A DNA stretch of 54,369 nucleotides from Actinomycetes bacterium (GCA_021818265.1 JAKAEP010000006.1:1-54369); one strand, 5' to 3'; counted from the stretch's first letter, positions 7,584 to 16,340 are shown. Notes: a model not told the origin generated them from the letters alone. A program made the numbers and translations.

Positions 7584-8801
7584 GTGTTCGGTTCGCGCAG
7601 GGTGGTCGGGGGGCTCGCGGCGGCGCTCGTCGCGCTCGTCCTCGTGGGTGCAGGGTCACTCGGTGGCCGCGCCGCTGCACTCGGTCCCTGGCATCTGCTG
7701 AACGCCCCGAGGGCCGCGGGCCGCATATACGGCCAGCCGGCGTGCCCGTCGGTGAGCCTGTGCGCCGTGATCGTGAACGACCGGGGCCACGCGGGGGTGA
7801 TGGTCTCGACCACGGAGGGCCGGTCGTGGCGGGCGTCGGCGCTCGCCGGGTCCCCGAGCGGACTTGAGGCGTTGGCCTGTCCGTCGACGACGCTGTGCCT
7901 CGCGGTCGGCTACCGGGGGTCGCTCCTCGCGCGCTCGGCCCTGGTCATCGAGCGCTCGAGCGACGGAGGCGCGTCGTTCGCGCCGGTGGCGCTGCCCGCC
8001 AGCCTCACGTCGTCCGGGCGGGGCGACCAGCTCGAGGCACTGTCGTGCGCCTCGGCGACCACGTGCGTCGCCGCCGGTCAGGCCACCCAGTCCGGGTCGC
8101 CACCGGGCTGCACGCCGCCCACCTGCACCGCCACCCAGGCCTACGTGACCTACGGACTCGTGGTGCTCGCGACCAGCGACGGCGGGGTCACCTGGACGGC
8201 GGTCTCGACGTCGGGGGGCTTCGAGCAGGCCTACACCGCCACCTGCGCCAGCGGGGGCCCGTGCCAGATGGTCGGCATCGGGCTCACGGCCTGCACCCCG
8301 AACGGGAGCGGCGGGTCGCGTTGCGGGGCCGCCGGGGCGGCCTTCGGGGTGAGCGCGGGGGCGTCGGACCCCGTCCCGACGTGGACCAGCGAGCGGATCC
8401 CGGGTGGCGTCTTCGCCCTCAACGGCGTGGCCTGCCCGAGCGCCACGACCTGTGTCGCGGTCGGCCAGTCGGCCGACAGCACGCTCGGCCACGGCGTCGT
8501 GCTCTCCACCCGGGACGGGGGCGTGGTCTGGCGGACGCTGCCCCCTCCCGCGGGCACCAAGGGTCTGATGGCCATCGACTGCCCGTCGAGCCGCGTGTGC
8601 CTGGCCACCGGGGGGCTCGGCGGGAGCGACGAGGCGGCCGTCCTCGCGTCGGGGAACGGCGGGACGACCTGGCGCGTCGTGGCGCGCCTCCCGGGACTGA
8701 GCGGCGTCGAGCGGCTGACGTGCGTGGGGGCCGGCTTCTGCCTCGCGGCCGGGACGGTCGGGATCGGCCCGAGCGAGTACGGGGTGCTCCTCGGCGACTG
8801 A
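7584..8801 (+). CDS. Secreted seven-bladed propeller protein with C-x5-C repeats
   Basis: The 405-residue product starts at GTG 7584 behind an AGGGGGA and opens with a signal peptide or anchor (residues about 3-30). The rest consists of seven repeats, each with C-x5-C followed by a hydrophobic strand ending in Gly in most copies (for example ACPSTTLCLAVG). Several are preceded by a SSDGG/STRDGG-like turn, the Asp-box seen in sialidase and Ycf48-like propellers. Seven repeats fit a seven-bladed beta-propeller with probable disulphides in each blade, acting outside the cytoplasm. No sialidase catalytic set is evident. Function is unknown; ligand or surface binding is a guess. Confidence 0.7.
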   Translation: MFGSRRVVGGLAAALVALVLVGAGSLGGRAAALGPWHLLNAPRAAGRIYGQPACPSVSLCAVIVNDRGHAGVMVSTTEGRSWRASALAGSPSGLEALACPSTTLCLAVGYRGSLLARSALVIERSSDGGASFAPVALPASLTSSGRGDQLEALSCASATTCVAAGQATQSGSPPGCTPPTCTATQAYVTYGLVVLATSDGGVTWTAVSTSGGFEQAYTATCASGGPCQMVGIGLTACTPNGSGGSRCGAAGAAFGVSAGASDPVPTWTSERIPGGVFALNGVACPSATTCVAVGQSADSTLGHGVVLSTRDGGVVWRTLPPPAGTKGLMAIDCPSSRVCLATGGLGGSDEAAVLASGNGGTTWRVVARLPGLSGVERLTCVGAGFCLAAGTVGIGPSEYGVLLGD

Positions 8802-9129
8802 GCGGTGCTCAGCGGATGCTCGAGCGCCGCAGCCGGCGCTGCGACGTGGCCCGTGGCGAGCCGACCGGCAACGACCTCGGACATGGGCCCCGATCGTCGT
8901 CGCGACCGTAACGTCTCGAGCCGGCCGCGTCGCCCCGAGCGCGGCGGGGTAGACCCCCGGGGTCCCCTCAGGTCACCCTGAGCCGGGCCGACCCTCGGGC
9001 GGTGCGGGGCCGCCCGCGCCCGTGGCAGCGACGAGCGCGCATGGGACTCCTCTGCGACCAAGGTCCCTAGGACGGTGAGGACGGCGCGTGCGACGCTGAG
9101 CCCGTCAGACGGGTACGAGGAGGGCGGCC
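8802..9129 (+). other. Intergenic stretch with several inverted repeats
   Basis: No gene is seen in these 328 bases. They contain GACCCC-C-GGGGTC at 8952-8964, immediately followed by CTCAGG-TCAC-CCTGAG at 8967-8982, and an imperfect GGGAC-type box at 9054-9067. The first two could fold as RNA and end transcription from the propeller gene, although no T-run follows. Confidence 0.5.
9054..9067. promoter_or_regulatory. Imperfect GGGAC-N4-GTCCC box
   Basis: The bases GCGACCAAGGTCCC differ at one position from a perfect GGGACCAAGGTCCC palindrome, and the right half with its flank (GGTCCCTAG) is identical to that of the box before the acetate transporter. It lies 63 bp before ATG 9130. It is a candidate binding site for the same regulator. 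Confidence 0.4.
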
Positions 9130-10101
9130 ATGGCCGTGAAGCTCACCCACCTCGAGGGCAGCCTCGAAGAGCACGTCGCGCGCTGGGAGCGCGAGGGCAT
9201 CCTCACCCACGACCAGGCCGTGGCGGTGCTCGCCTCGGAGGCGGAGGCTCCGGCTCCGGCCCGTCGCCTGACCCTGGTCAGCGAGATCGCGATCTACCTC
9301 GGGATCGTCCTCCTGGTGGCGAGCGGCGGGGTGTTCGTCAATCGGGTGTGGCGCGAGATCGGATGGGGCGGCCGGGTCGGCGTGGGCCTTCTCATCGCGG
9401 CGGTGGGCTTCGTCGGTGGCGCCGTCCTGGCGCGGATCGCGGAGCCGGGGACCACCCGGCTCAGTTGGCTGCTGTGGTTCTGTGGCACGGCGGGGGCGGG
9501 GATGGCGACGGCCGTGGTGGCCGACCACTTCGACCACGGCGACGCCGCGACCACGGTGCTCGTCGTCGGGGCGGTGGCGGCGGCCGTCTCGCTGTCGCTC
9601 TGGCGCAACCTCGACCGGCCGCTCCAGTTCCTCAGCACCGTCGCCGGTGCCGTGATGGTGGCCGTGGGGGGCGCGAACGTCGTGCACTGGCACGTGTCGG
9701 CGCTGTCGGGGTCGCTGATCGCCTGGGGCGCGTCGGTCGCCCTGGCCCTGCTCGGACTGAGCGTGCTGCGCCCGGGCCCGGTGGCGGTCCTGCTGGGCCA
9801 GCTCGGCGCCCTCATGGGCGCGACGGCCATGGTCTCAGAGCAGCACGCGCTCGGGCTCACCCTCGGCCTGCTGAGCTCGGCCGCCGGGGTGGTCTACGGC
9901 GTGGGCGAGCGCGACTACGCCGTGATCGGCGTCGGCGTGATCTCGCTGTTCACCCTGGTGGTACGGCTTCTCACCCTCTATCTGCGCGGTCCGGTCGCGA
10001 CCCTGGTCTCCTTCCTCCTGGGGGCGGCCGTGGTCGCGGTGGCACTCTGGCGCGTCGTGGCGGGCCGCTCGCGCGGGGCGGGGCACGGTCCACCCCGGTG
10101 A
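9130..10101 (+). CDS. Polytopic membrane protein, DUF2157-like
   Basis: The 323-residue product begins with a soluble helical segment (residues 1-48) containing WEREGILTHDQAVAVL, the typical opening of DUF2157 proteins, followed by about nine membrane segments. GAGGAGGG precedes ATG 9130. The family has no established function. It overlaps the next gene by 4 bp (GTGA), so the pair is translationally coupled. The imperfect palindromic box 63 bp upstream suggests shared control with the secreted cluster further on. Confidence 0.65.
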   Translation: MAVKLTHLEGSLEEHVARWEREGILTHDQAVAVLASEAEAPAPARRLTLVSEIAIYLGIVLLVASGGVFVNRVWREIGWGGRVGVGLLIAAVGFVGGAVLARIAEPGTTRLSWLLWFCGTAGAGMATAVVADHFDHGDAATTVLVVGAVAAAVSLSLWRNLDRPLQFLSTVAGAVMVAVGGANVVHWHVSALSGSLIAWGASVALALLGLSVLRPGPVAVLLGQLGALMGATAMVSEQHALGLTLGLLSSAAGVVYGVGERDYAVIGVGVISLFTLVVRLLTLYLRGPVATLVSFLLGAAVVAVALWRVVAGRSRGAGHGPPR

Positions 10102-10880
10102 GGGTGCTCGCCGCGCTCGGCGTGGCCGTCGCGGCGATGGTCGCGGGAACCGGGGCGGCCAGGCTCGCACGGCGCCGGTCGCGACCGACCCGTCCGCTGG
10201 CCCGACGTTCGGCCCAGGTCGAGGTGGCCCTCGCCACGGCGCTCGTCGTGGCGGCGGTGGGGGTGGCGATCCTCCTCGGGGGTCACGGGGGGAATTCCTT
10301 CGCGGGCACCCCGACCTTCGCGTCGCTGCGCGCGCACCCGGACCGCTCCCTGAGCGGCGCCGTCGCCTACGACGCGCTGGCGTCGCCAGGACCCGAGGGC
10401 AAGCAGTCCTGCGTGATGGTGGTCGCGGCCGGGGGCGGCGAGCCCCGGCGTCTGCTGTGCGTCCCGGTGACCAAGGCGATGGGGCCCGTCCTGCGCTGGG
10501 TCGGCCCCGGGCGCCTCGAGGTGACCTCGCGGTCCGGGCCGCGGTGGCGCCGGCGGATCGAGGTCGCTTCGGGCGTGGTGACCGAGTTGGTCTACGCGCC
10601 GCCGGCCGCCCTGCCGGCGCGCGGGCCCGGCGGCGAGGTCGTGTCGTGGCGCAACGCCGACGGCCTCTTCCGGGCGCTCGTGCGCCGCGGCTCGCGCACG
10701 AGCGTGCTGGTCGAGGTCGATGCGCCGCCGGCGTACGGGTGGGGCCAAGTCTCGTGGTCGGACTCGGGCGCGTGGTTCGTCGTCGACGACTCGGCCGGTC
10801 GGATCCTCGTGGTCACGATCGCGCATCCGCGCGTGCGGGTGCTCGCCGAGGCCGGCGAGCTCGCGGTGGCGGGCGAGTAG
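10098..10880 (+). CDS. Membrane-anchored protein with an extracytoplasmic strand-rich domain
   Basis: The 260-residue product starts at GTG 10098, overlapping the DUF2157-like gene by 4 bp. It has two hydrophobic segments (about residues 1-22 and 38-60) separated by an Arg-rich loop. The C-terminal region of about 190 residues has propeller-like strand repeats (for example LRWVGPGRLEVTS and GQVSWSDSGAWFVVDD), reminiscent of TolB/WD40-like blades but too short for a full propeller. No family is assigned. The overlap and pairing suggest it works with the DUF2157-like protein in the membrane. Confidence 0.55.
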   Translation: MRVLAALGVAVAAMVAGTGAARLARRRSRPTRPLARRSAQVEVALATALVVAAVGVAILLGGHGGNSFAGTPTFASLRAHPDRSLSGAVAYDALASPGPEGKQSCVMVVAAGGGEPRRLLCVPVTKAMGPVLRWVGPGRLEVTSRSGPRWRRRIEVASGVVTELVYAPPAALPARGPGGEVVSWRNADGLFRALVRRGSRTSVLVEVDAPPAYGWGQVSWSDSGAWFVVDDSAGRILVVTIAHPRVRVLAEAGELAVAGE

Positions 10881-10895
10881 GCGACGCGCCGCGGT

Positions 10896-10911
10896 GGGGA
10901 CCATGGTCCCC
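10896..10911. promoter_or_regulatory. Perfect palindrome GGGGACCATGGTCCCC
   Basis: This 16-bp perfect palindrome contains the core GGGAC-CATG-GTCCC. It lies just after the preceding gene and 141-156 bp before ATG 11052, the first gene of the secreted trio. The core fits the known mycobacterial DosR/DevR consensus except at its innermost positions. It is best read as an operator for a NarL/LuxR-type dimeric regulator. Confidence 0.55.
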
Positions 10912-11051
10912 AGGCGTTCGATGACGCGTCCGAGACGACGCGGGACGGACCTCCCAACACCTGACCTTTATCCCTACGGGACCGAGCGGCGTCACCGGGA
11001 GACTGACGACGGCCCGAAACATAAGAGCCAGATAAGTGAGGAAAGCACACA

Positions 11052-11630
11052 ATGAAAGCCTCCCCAGCCAGCAAGCTCCTCGCCGCCGCAGCCCTCGCGG
11101 GCACCGTGGGCCTCGTCGCGGCCGGCGCCGGCGCCGCCGTCACGACGCCCACTCGCCCCGGTGCCGTGCCGGGTGCCCTCGCCAAGCCCCACGTCGTCGC
11201 CTTCCGCGCGACCTACCACGGGACGATGTCGCTGCTGTGGAGCGACTCGTCGGTGAAGGTGACCTCCCTCGTGGGCACCGGCACGGTACCCGGCGTGGGC
11301 GCGAGCACCCTCAAGGGCACGGGCACCTCGTCGCCCTCGAGCACCTGCGACCCGTTCTCGGGCGCCGCGACGATCACGGCCGCCAAGGGCGCGCTCGTCC
11401 TGAGGGTCGTCTCCTCGGCCAAGCAGTCGGCCTGCGCCGCCGGGAGCGCCGCTCCCACCGCGGTCACCGTGAAGGGCGTGGCCACCGTCGTCAACGGCCG
11501 GGGCGTCTACCTGGCCGCCAAGGGGAGCCTCGCGATCAGCGGGTCGTTCTCCATCCAGTCCACGGCCGCGGGCTCCAAGGAGAGCGACCAGTTCACCGCG
11601 ACCCTCGTCGGCAAGCTCACCGTCAAGTGA
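11052..11630 (+). CDS. Small secreted protein, first of the secreted trio
   Basis: The 192-residue product has a clear signal peptide (Lys at 2 and 8, hydrophobic core, AGAGA about residues 25-29) and a mature part that is strand-like, low in charge and rich in Ser, Thr, Val and Ala. It has two cysteines (SSTCDPF and QSACAAG) that could form a disulphide. GAGGAAAG precedes ATG 11052. No family is recognised. A leader of the same form (GAAAGCACACA before the ATG here, AAAGGCACACA before the next) precedes both first genes, and a perfect palindromic box lies upstream. A surface or wall role is inferred. Confidence 0.65.
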   Translation: MKASPASKLLAAAALAGTVGLVAAGAGAAVTTPTRPGAVPGALAKPHVVAFRATYHGTMSLLWSDSSVKVTSLVGTGTVPGVGASTLKGTGTSSPSSTCDPFSGAATITAAKGALVLRVVSSAKQSACAAGSAAPTAVTVKGVATVVNGRGVYLAAKGSLAISGSFSIQSTAAGSKESDQFTATLVGKLTVK

Positions 11631-11656
11631 CGACGGTGGAAAGAGAAAGGCACACA

Positions 11657-12316
11657 ATGAGGAGAGTCATAGGTAGCGCCCTCGCGGGCGTCTTCTGCCT
11701 GGGATCGGTGGTGCTCGTGGGGGCGGGCTCGGCCGGCGCCCAGGACACGACGACCACCACGACGACCACACCGACGACGACCACGACGGCCGCCCCCTAC
11801 GTGAGCGGCAACAAGTTCATGTCGGTGAGCGTGGACACGGTCGTGGGCTCGGGCAGCCCGACGGGGTCGGTGACCTCGGGCGGGTGCGGGCTCGAGAACG
11901 TCTTCGGCCAGGGGGCCACCGTGGTCTTCCGGATGTGGGGCATCGCCAACGCCACCGGACAGCCGCTCGTCGCCTCGAACGTCAAGAGCGTCGTCATCCA
12001 GGACCTGCCGGGCGTCACGACGCCCCCCGCGATGGCCTACGCGCCGCGTGACGGGTACTGGACCTACGGCTGGAAGACCACGTCCTCGACCCCGATCGGC
12101 GTCGTGCCCTTCAAGGTCGTGGTGACCCTCAACCCGATCGGCGCGGTCTACAAGACGGTGCGCGTCACCTACCGCGCCAAGGTCAACGGTGTCACGAAGG
12201 TGCTGCGCAAGACGGTCAAGGTCCTCGTCTCGGCCAAGGTGCCCGCGGCGACCTACACCTTCACCCAGACCGGACAGGCCGCCTCGTCCCAGCTCACGAT
12301 CCAGCAGTCCGTCTGA
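11657..12316 (+). CDS. Secreted protein with Thr-rich linker, second of the trio
   Basis: The 219-residue product begins at ATG 11657, 26 bp after the previous stop, with a signal peptide (residues 1-28, ending AGSAGA). A linker of almost pure Thr/Pro (about residues 31-45) follows, and then a domain of about 170 residues that looks like one or two immunoglobulin-type beta-sandwiches (VVTLNPIG, VRVTYRAKVNG). The longer open frame upstream to 11036 reads through the first gene in another frame and is rejected. Such Thr linkers are common in wall-associated actinobacterial proteins. Function is unknown. Confidence 0.65.
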   Translation: MRRVIGSALAGVFCLGSVVLVGAGSAGAQDTTTTTTTTPTTTTTAAPYVSGNKFMSVSVDTVVGSGSPTGSVTSGGCGLENVFGQGATVVFRMWGIANATGQPLVASNVKSVVIQDLPGVTTPPAMAYAPRDGYWTYGWKTTSSTPIGVVPFKVVVTLNPIGAVYKTVRVTYRAKVNGVTKVLRKTVKVLVSAKVPAATYTFTQTGQAASSQLTIQQSV

Positions 12317-12349
12317 ACGTCGGTAACCGCGAGACGCCCTAACGCAGTG

Positions 12350-12388
12350 CCCGGGTCCGGTCCGTCGCTCGGCGGACCCGGACCCGGG
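12350..12388 (+). terminator. Strong GC hairpin between the second and third secreted genes
   Basis: CCCGGGTCCGG at 12350-12360 pairs perfectly with CCGGACCCGGG at 12378-12388, and TCCG/CGGA can extend the stem inward. There is no T-run. Placed between two co-oriented genes, it could attenuate read-through or protect an upstream message from decay. Confidence 0.5.
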
Positions 12389-12408
12389 TCACCCCAAAGG
12401 AGAGAACC

Positions 12409-14205
12409 ATGACGATCGCACACGGGACGACCCGGAGGGGCCGGGCGCTCACCACCCTGGCTGGCCTCTCGCTCGCGACGGCCCTGCTCGCCACGGGCGG
12501 CCCCGGCGGGGCCGCCCCGACCTCGCTCACCGCCCCCCAGGCCTCGCCGGCCCAGGTCGCCGAGGCCCAGAACGCCGACGCCCTCACGGCGCCGGCCAAC
12601 CTCCCCGGGGTCCCGGCCCTGCCGGGACCGGTGAGCCCCGCCTTCACCCTGGGCAGCACGCTCGGGGTCCTCACCACCCGCTCCTCGGGCACCCAGTACG
12701 GGGTCTCGGGCTCGGGCACCGAGGGCCAGCCCCTCACGATCTCAGGGACGAAGCTCCCCGCCCACGCGAGCGTCGCTATCGAGTGGGCGACCGCGAACGA
12801 GACCTGGGTCACCGACGTCGAGCCGGCCACGGTCAACTACCTCGGCACGGCGGTGAAGAACTTCAACGTGACCCTGGGGACCGCCACGACCGACGCCGCG
12901 GGGTCGTTCAGCTACTCGACGACGGTCCCGGCCGACTTCGGGGGCCAGCACACGATCTACGCGGTCGTGCGCGGCCAGGAGGTCGCCCAGGGCGGCTTCA
13001 CGACGATGCGGACCTTCACGATCTCGCCGACGCGCGGCCCGATCGGCACGATGATCCACGTCACCTACACCGGCCTCGGGGCGACGGCCTACACGCTGGG
13101 CTCGGCCCTCGACTGGGACAACCACTTCGTCGGTGAGTTCCAGGCCGCCTGGACCCGCGGGACCGCGTCCTTCGACATCCGCGCCGCCGGCCCGGTGGGC
13201 CGCCACGTGCTCGAGACCGGCGCGGCCGTGGGCACGCTCTACATGAACTCCGACCAGTCGCCGATCCCCTACGCCAACCTGCTCAAGGCCTACTTCACGA
13301 CGACCCCGGGCGGGAGCCTGCCCGCGACCCGGGTCGACTGGCCGGCGTCGGTCACCCCGACGGTGAGCCAGTTCACGACGGCCGACTCGACGGGCGTCGA
13401 CCCGGCGAGCACCGCGACGGCCACCCTGTCGAGCTCGAGCGGCCCGGTCGGCTCGAAGGTGGCGGTGACCGTCACCGGTCTCTCGGGCAGCGGCCCCGAC
13501 CAGCTGGTGTGGTCGTCGGTCGTGGGCAGCCGGGTGAACTGCCCGAACGGGGCGACCACGTGCTGGGCCTACGCCAGCACCCCGCTCGGCTCGGCCCCGG
13601 TCAGCGGCGGCCAGCTGCGCGCGAACGTCACCGTCCCGGTCACGACCGCCGGCGAGCCGGGCGCCGGGCTCGGCGGCTGGCACGTCATCCAGGTGGTGAG
13701 CGGCTCGGCCATCGAGGCCCAGGTCCCCTACTACGTCAAAGAGAGCGTGGTCGTCTACCGGGGGGCGGGCGGCCGGGTCCTCTCCGACGGCGTCGCGGCC
13801 GCGGCCCCGGTGCCCACCGACGTCACGAGCCCGACACTGACCCAGGTGGCCGGTGTGGGACGACCCACCTACACGTTCAAAGAGGGCGAGGAGTTCACCA
13901 TCGCCCTCAACGGCGTCGGGTGGACCGAGATCGACAACACCCTGGCGGTCGACTACGACAACAGCCTGGTCGGCTACGGGTGCGGGTTCAACTCGAACGG
14001 CTACACCGCCATCCACCTCTACGCGACCGGTGGCCCGGGCGTGCACCTGATCGACCTCTACCCCGAGCTCTACACGCTGAACCCGAACTACGCGACGACG
14101 GCCTACGGCATGCTCCCGGTGCTCTCCTACGCCCGCGACTTCCCGGGGCTGGCCCTCGGCTACCAGGTGCCGGCCTTCCGCTTCGCGATCCGGATCGTCA
14201 AGTAG
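12409..14205 (+). CDS. Large secreted multi-domain Ig/TIG-like protein, third of the trio
   Basis: The 598-residue product starts at ATG 12409 behind AAAGGAGAG and has a signal peptide (residues about 1-35). The mature part contains at least three Ig/TIG-like units: one near EGQPLTISG, one opening with ISPTRGPIGTMIHVTYTG and one with SSSSGPVGSKVAVTVTG. The C-terminal 130 residues are rich in Tyr, Gly and Asn. No transmembrane tail or sorting signal is visible. It is probably an exported structural or adhesive protein. Its 3' end overlaps the convergent MMPL gene by 8 bp. Confidence 0.65.
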   Translation: MTIAHGTTRRGRALTTLAGLSLATALLATGGPGGAAPTSLTAPQASPAQVAEAQNADALTAPANLPGVPALPGPVSPAFTLGSTLGVLTTRSSGTQYGVSGSGTEGQPLTISGTKLPAHASVAIEWATANETWVTDVEPATVNYLGTAVKNFNVTLGTATTDAAGSFSYSTTVPADFGGQHTIYAVVRGQEVAQGGFTTMRTFTISPTRGPIGTMIHVTYTGLGATAYTLGSALDWDNHFVGEFQAAWTRGTASFDIRAAGPVGRHVLETGAAVGTLYMNSDQSPIPYANLLKAYFTTTPGGSLPATRVDWPASVTPTVSQFTTADSTGVDPASTATATLSSSSGPVGSKVAVTVTGLSGSGPDQLVWSSVVGSRVNCPNGATTCWAYASTPLGSAPVSGGQLRANVTVPVTTAGEPGAGLGGWHVIQVVSGSAIEAQVPYYVKESVVVYRGAGGRVLSDGVAAAAPVPTDVTSPTLTQVAGVGRPTYTFKEGEEFTIALNGVGWTEIDNTLAVDYDNSLVGYGCGFNSNGYTAIHLYATGGPGVHLIDLYPELYTLNPNYATTAYGMLPVLSYARDFPGLALGYQVPAFRFAIRIVK

Positions 14206-16321
14206 CCGGCGCCCGCCCGGCCCCCCGCCCGCCCTCCTTCCCCGGGGCGCGTGGGGGACCGGGCGCGTGCGCGCGAACGAGGGCGCGCCGTCCGAGCAGC
14301 CCGAGGGCGCTCGGCAGCACCACCCCGCGCGCCACCGCCACGTCGACGAGCACCCCCGCGGCGAGGCCGAGGCCCAGCTCGTCGAGGCCGGCCACCCGCC
14401 CGATCGCGAGCCCGCAGAGCGCCCCGACCATGACGAGCGCCGCGGCGCTCACCACCGCGCCCGTGCGCGCCAGCGCCTCCTCGATCGCGAGCTCGACGTC
14501 GCCGTGGCGGTCGAACGCCTCGCGCGCCCGAGCGAGGATGAAGACCTGGTAGTCGGTGGAGAGCCCGAGCAGCAGCGCGAAGAGGAAGACGGGCACCCAC
14601 CCCTCGACCTGCCCGCCGGCCGGGGCGCCGAGGCCCAGGCGCACGACGGCCACGGTGGCCCCGAGGGCGACGGCCTGGCTGACGAGGGCGAGGGCCCCCG
14701 AGAGGAGGGCGAGGAGCCACGACGAGAGGGCCAGGCCGACGAGGAGGGAGGTCAGCACGAGCGCCACGGCGGCGACGAGGGGCGCGGCGGCGTAGACGCG
14801 CGCGAGGAAGTCGACGCCCTGGGCCGACGCCCCGCCGACCTCGACGGTGGTGCCCGCGGGGAAGCGGGCCGCCGGCACGAGGACCTCGCGCACGCGCGCG
14901 ACGAGAGCCTGGGCGGCGGGTGAGCCGAAGGCGTCGCGGGCGACGGCGTCGACCTGGGCGTAGCGCCCGGACCCCGCGACGAACGGCGCGGCGCTGCCCA
15001 CGGCCGCGAGCTCCACCTCGGGGTCGCGCGAGAGCGCGCTCGCCAGGCGCATCCGCGCGGCGGCCTCGCCCGGCGCCGCGTCGCCGCCCACCCGGTGCGT
15101 GTCGACGACCACGGTGAGGGGGGTGGCGACGCCCGGGCCGAGCCGGGCGCCGACGAGCTCGAGGGCGCGCACCGAAGCCATCGACCGGGGCAGGGAGGCG
15201 AGGGTGAGGGGCGTGAGGCGCAGCGCCACGAGGGGGCTCGCGAGCGCCAGGAGCACCACGAGCGACCCCGCCAGGGCCCGACGGCGCCGGGCGAGAACCG
15301 CGCGGGCCAGCCGTCCCCAGGCGTCCCCGGTGACGGGCGAGGCGCGCCCGGCGCGCGCGCGGGGCGCGAGGAGCGAGAGCACCGCCGGGGCGAGGCTCAA
15401 CGCCGAGGCCACGGCCGCCAGGGCCACCACGAGTCCGGCGATGCCCAGGGAGCGGACGAAGTCGACCGGCTCGAGGAGCAGGGCCGCGAGCCCGGCCGCC
15501 ACGACGAGCCCGGAGAGGACGACGGTGCGTCCGGCGCTCGCCATGGTGGCGACAACCGCCGCGGTGGGGTCGGCCGCCCCCCGCGCCTCCTCGCGCAGCC
15601 GGTGCACGAGCAAGAGGGCGTAGTCGACGGCGAGGCCGAGCCCGACGAGCTCGACGAGGTTGGGCGCGTAGAGCGAGATCGTGAGGTGGCGCGCGAGGAG
15701 CTCGAGGACCGCGAGGGAGGCCCCGACGGTGGCCAGGGCGACGGCGAAGGGCACCACCAGCGCGGCGCCCACCCCGAGGGTGAGGCCGAGCAGGACGAGC
15801 GCCGCGACGAGCGCGACGACGAGCCCCCGGTCGAGGTCGGCGCGCAGCACGGGGCCGAGGTCGCTCTGCAGGGCCGGGGGACCGGTGAGGAGCGCCCCGG
15901 CGGGACCGTCGCCGGCGAGGTGACGACGCAGGGTGCCGGTGAGGTCGGCCGCCCCGGTGAGATCGAGCGGCGTGCTCACCACGGCGTACCAGACCCCGCC
16001 GACGGCCCGGCTCTCGACGATCCGGGCGTGGCCCACTCCGCGCAGCGCCGCGACGAGCTCGTCGCGCAGGGCGCGCTCTCGGGCCGGACCCAGGCGGCGG
16101 CGGGCCACCACGACGGTGAACGATCCGTCGACGTTCTCGTGGAAGGCCCGCGCGAGGGTCGCGTCGGCGGCCGCCGAGGGCGTCCCGGGGACGTCGAGCG
16201 ACGTCGAGAGTCGGCTGGAGAGCGACCCCGCGCCGAGGAACCCGAGGATCGCGGCCGCGGCCCAGAGGAGGAGGACGGCCGCGCGGGCGCGCACCACGGC
16301 GCGGACCCAGCCCTCGGACAC
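14198..16321 (-). CDS. MMPL/RND-family exporter
   Basis: The 707-residue product has the duplicated RND layout: one membrane segment near residue 20, an extracytoplasmic domain, five or six segments, a second extracytoplasmic domain and a last group of segments. The loop with GLAVDYALLLVHR in the first half and GLSTDYQVFILARAREA in the second carries the conserved Asp-Tyr pairs of the proton relay. MMPL proteins export lipids or small hydrophobic compounds using the proton gradient. TACACT lies exactly 6 nt before GTG 16321, and a perfect palindrome at 16341-16356 overlaps the presumed promoter, suggesting repression. Confidence 0.85.
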   Translation of the reverse strand: MSEGWVRAVVRARAAVLLLWAAAAILGFLGAGSLSSRLSTSLDVPGTPSAAADATLARAFHENVDGSFTVVVARRRLGPARERALRDELVAALRGVGHARIVESRAVGGVWYAVVSTPLDLTGAADLTGTLRRHLAGDGPAGALLTGPPALQSDLGPVLRADLDRGLVVALVAALVLLGLTLGVGAALVVPFAVALATVGASLAVLELLARHLTISLYAPNLVELVGLGLAVDYALLLVHRLREEARGAADPTAAVVATMASAGRTVVLSGLVVAAGLAALLLEPVDFVRSLGIAGLVVALAAVASALSLAPAVLSLLAPRARAGRASPVTGDAWGRLARAVLARRRRALAGSLVVLLALASPLVALRLTPLTLASLPRSMASVRALELVGARLGPGVATPLTVVVDTHRVGGDAAPGEAAARMRLASALSRDPEVELAAVGSAAPFVAGSGRYAQVDAVARDAFGSPAAQALVARVREVLVPAARFPAGTTVEVGGASAQGVDFLARVYAAAPLVAAVALVLTSLLVGLALSSWLLALLSGALALVSQAVALGATVAVVRLGLGAPAGGQVEGWVPVFLFALLLGLSTDYQVFILARAREAFDRHGDVELAIEEALARTGAVVSAAALVMVGALCGLAIGRVAGLDELGLGLAAGVLVDVAVARGVVLPSALGLLGRRALVRAHAPGPPRAPGKEGGRGAGRAPAT

Positions 16322-16327
16322 CGGCGC

Positions 16328-16333
16328 AGTGTA
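16328..16333 (-). promoter_or_regulatory. -10-like hexamer TACACT, leaderless geometry
   Basis: On the minus strand TACACT, 6 nt, then GTG 16321 of the MMPL exporter. Confidence 0.5.
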
Positions 16334-16340
16334 CAGAGCA

